In this document: positions 60,926 to 61,360 of the stretch, piece after piece
Numbering within the stretch: position 1 is the first letter of the stretch
Layout of the letters: every line of letters begins with the position of its first letter
Assembly: GCA_903848935.1 (NCBI GenBank)
Contig: CAINHO010000009.1
Span: forward strand, 1-61,360
Direction of reading: 5' to 3'
DNA length: 61,360 nt
Source: an uncultured Pseudomonadota bacterium
GTDB taxonomy: Bacteria; Pseudomonadota; Gammaproteobacteria; Methylococcales; Methylomonadaceae
Translations under genes and position numbers: made by a program
The notes under the pieces: model-generated
The model's database searches: none
What the model was told of the DNA's origin: nothing
Seen by the model: only the letters and a program-made list of their open reading frames with translations

Positions 60926-61240
60926 TTAGACACCGACTAAGGTTGTCATGTGTAATTCAAATTTGCCAGGCGACAAATAACCCAGCGTTGAATGCAATCG
61001 CTTGCTGTTATAAAAATTGACGATGTAATGAGAAATATCGACTTTTGCTTCACGCTAGTTAGCATAATCACGTCGCCAAATCGACTCCATTTTTAAGTTT
61101 AAAAAGAAACGCGCCATAGGCGCATTATCCCAACAATTTCCTTTGCAACTCATACTTCCAATGCAACCCTGTGTCGTGAGTAAATCACGGTATAAATGGC
61201 TGGCATACTGACTTCCACAATCGGGTGAGTTTAAACAAAC
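60926..61240 (-). pseudogene. IS3-family transposase OrfB fragment, degraded
   Basis: On the minus strand the C-terminal half of an IS3-type DDE transposase can be read: SPDCGSQYASHLYRDLL, IGSMSCKGNCWDNAPMARFFLNLKMESIW (by parts) and HYIVNFYNSKRLHSTLGYLSPGKFE. An in-frame TAG (61055-61057) interrupts it between RRDYAN and REAKVD, and the sequence before about 61240 no longer resembles a transposase, so the element is dead unless the stop is read through. The usual HSDRGSQY has become NSPDCGSQY. The final 120 bases (61241-61360) show nothing recognisable. Confidence 0.85.
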
Positions 61241-61360
61241 GACACAAAAGTCCCATAGAATTTTAACGAATCCCTTATTTAATAATGGTTAGAGCCACTT
61301 TTGGACTTCCCAAATTTAAGACGTTTTCGAGGGTGATTTTTTGGGGGATAATAACCCGAC

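Overview
The window is a 61.4 kb chromosomal segment of a low-GC gammaproteobacterium with a polar-type flagellum. The assignment rests on the 16S rRNA start at the left edge, a Gram-negative envelope gene set (lpxB, mreBCD-mrdA-rodA, a TolC-type protein), HopJ, DUF2835 and YkgJ family proteins, and FliA-type promoter sequence. An ATP-grasp protein resembling tyramine-glutamate ligases of methanofuran synthesis hints at a methylotroph (Methylococcales-like), but this is inference only. Genome-scale placement is not possible from one window.

Layout. 0-0.4 kb: leader, boxA and promoter of an rRNA operon running left out of the window. 0.4-12.9 kb: housekeeping genes (yajQ, rsmE, a CPBP protease, a pentapeptide-repeat protein, copper export copZ-copA, pgk-rpoZ-spoT, DUF2835-YkgJ, tRNA-Thr). 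12.9-16.1 kb: small metabolic genes (L,D-transpeptidase, hydroxyacid dehydrogenase, cysteine hydrolase, HopJ) and an IS4-type remnant. 16.1-21.7 kb: a serine protease/Calx-beta protein followed by a complete type I secretion system (ABC protein, HlyD-type adaptor, TolC-type channel). 21.7-30.6 kb: a flagellar filament cluster on the minus strand: three tandem flagellins, flaG, a fliD enlarged by a triplicated module, fliS and a fliT-like gene. 30.9-42.4 kb: recC, an ATP-grasp ligase, tadA, hisC, then a tight minus-strand array pgsA-tetR-hybrid kinase-HD-GYP regulator-lpxB that joins phospholipid and lipid A synthesis to signalling.

42.6-48.4 kb is accessory. A terB-AIM24 pair is followed by an orphan fused antitoxin, a McrB-like ATPase with an Mrr-type N-terminal domain, a candidate PD-(D/E)xK nuclease partner, a RelE-type toxin, a chimeric antitoxin and an unknown protein. 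The last five overlap one another end to start. The segment is bracketed by two copies of a 43-44 bp promoter-like sequence, the second lying in front of ubiB, so it may have been inserted together with a duplicated promoter.

50-60 kb: a DEAD-box helicase and the cell-shape genes mreB-mreC-mreD-mrdA-rodA, split between mrdA and rodA by a 3.1 kb segment. This segment is flanked by 34 bp direct repeats derived from the mrdA 3' end. It encodes a RepL-like replication protein, a Sel1-repeat lipoprotein, a membrane-anchored protein and small ORFs, and looks like an integrated small replicon that supplied a new last few codons to mrdA. 60.1 kb to the end: an isolated gatC, tRNA-Arg and tRNA-Asn with a good promoter and terminator, and a decayed IS3-family transposase.

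The two strongest candidates for something new are the translationally coupled McrBC-type restriction/toxin-antitoxin operon and the RepL element in the cell-shape operon.
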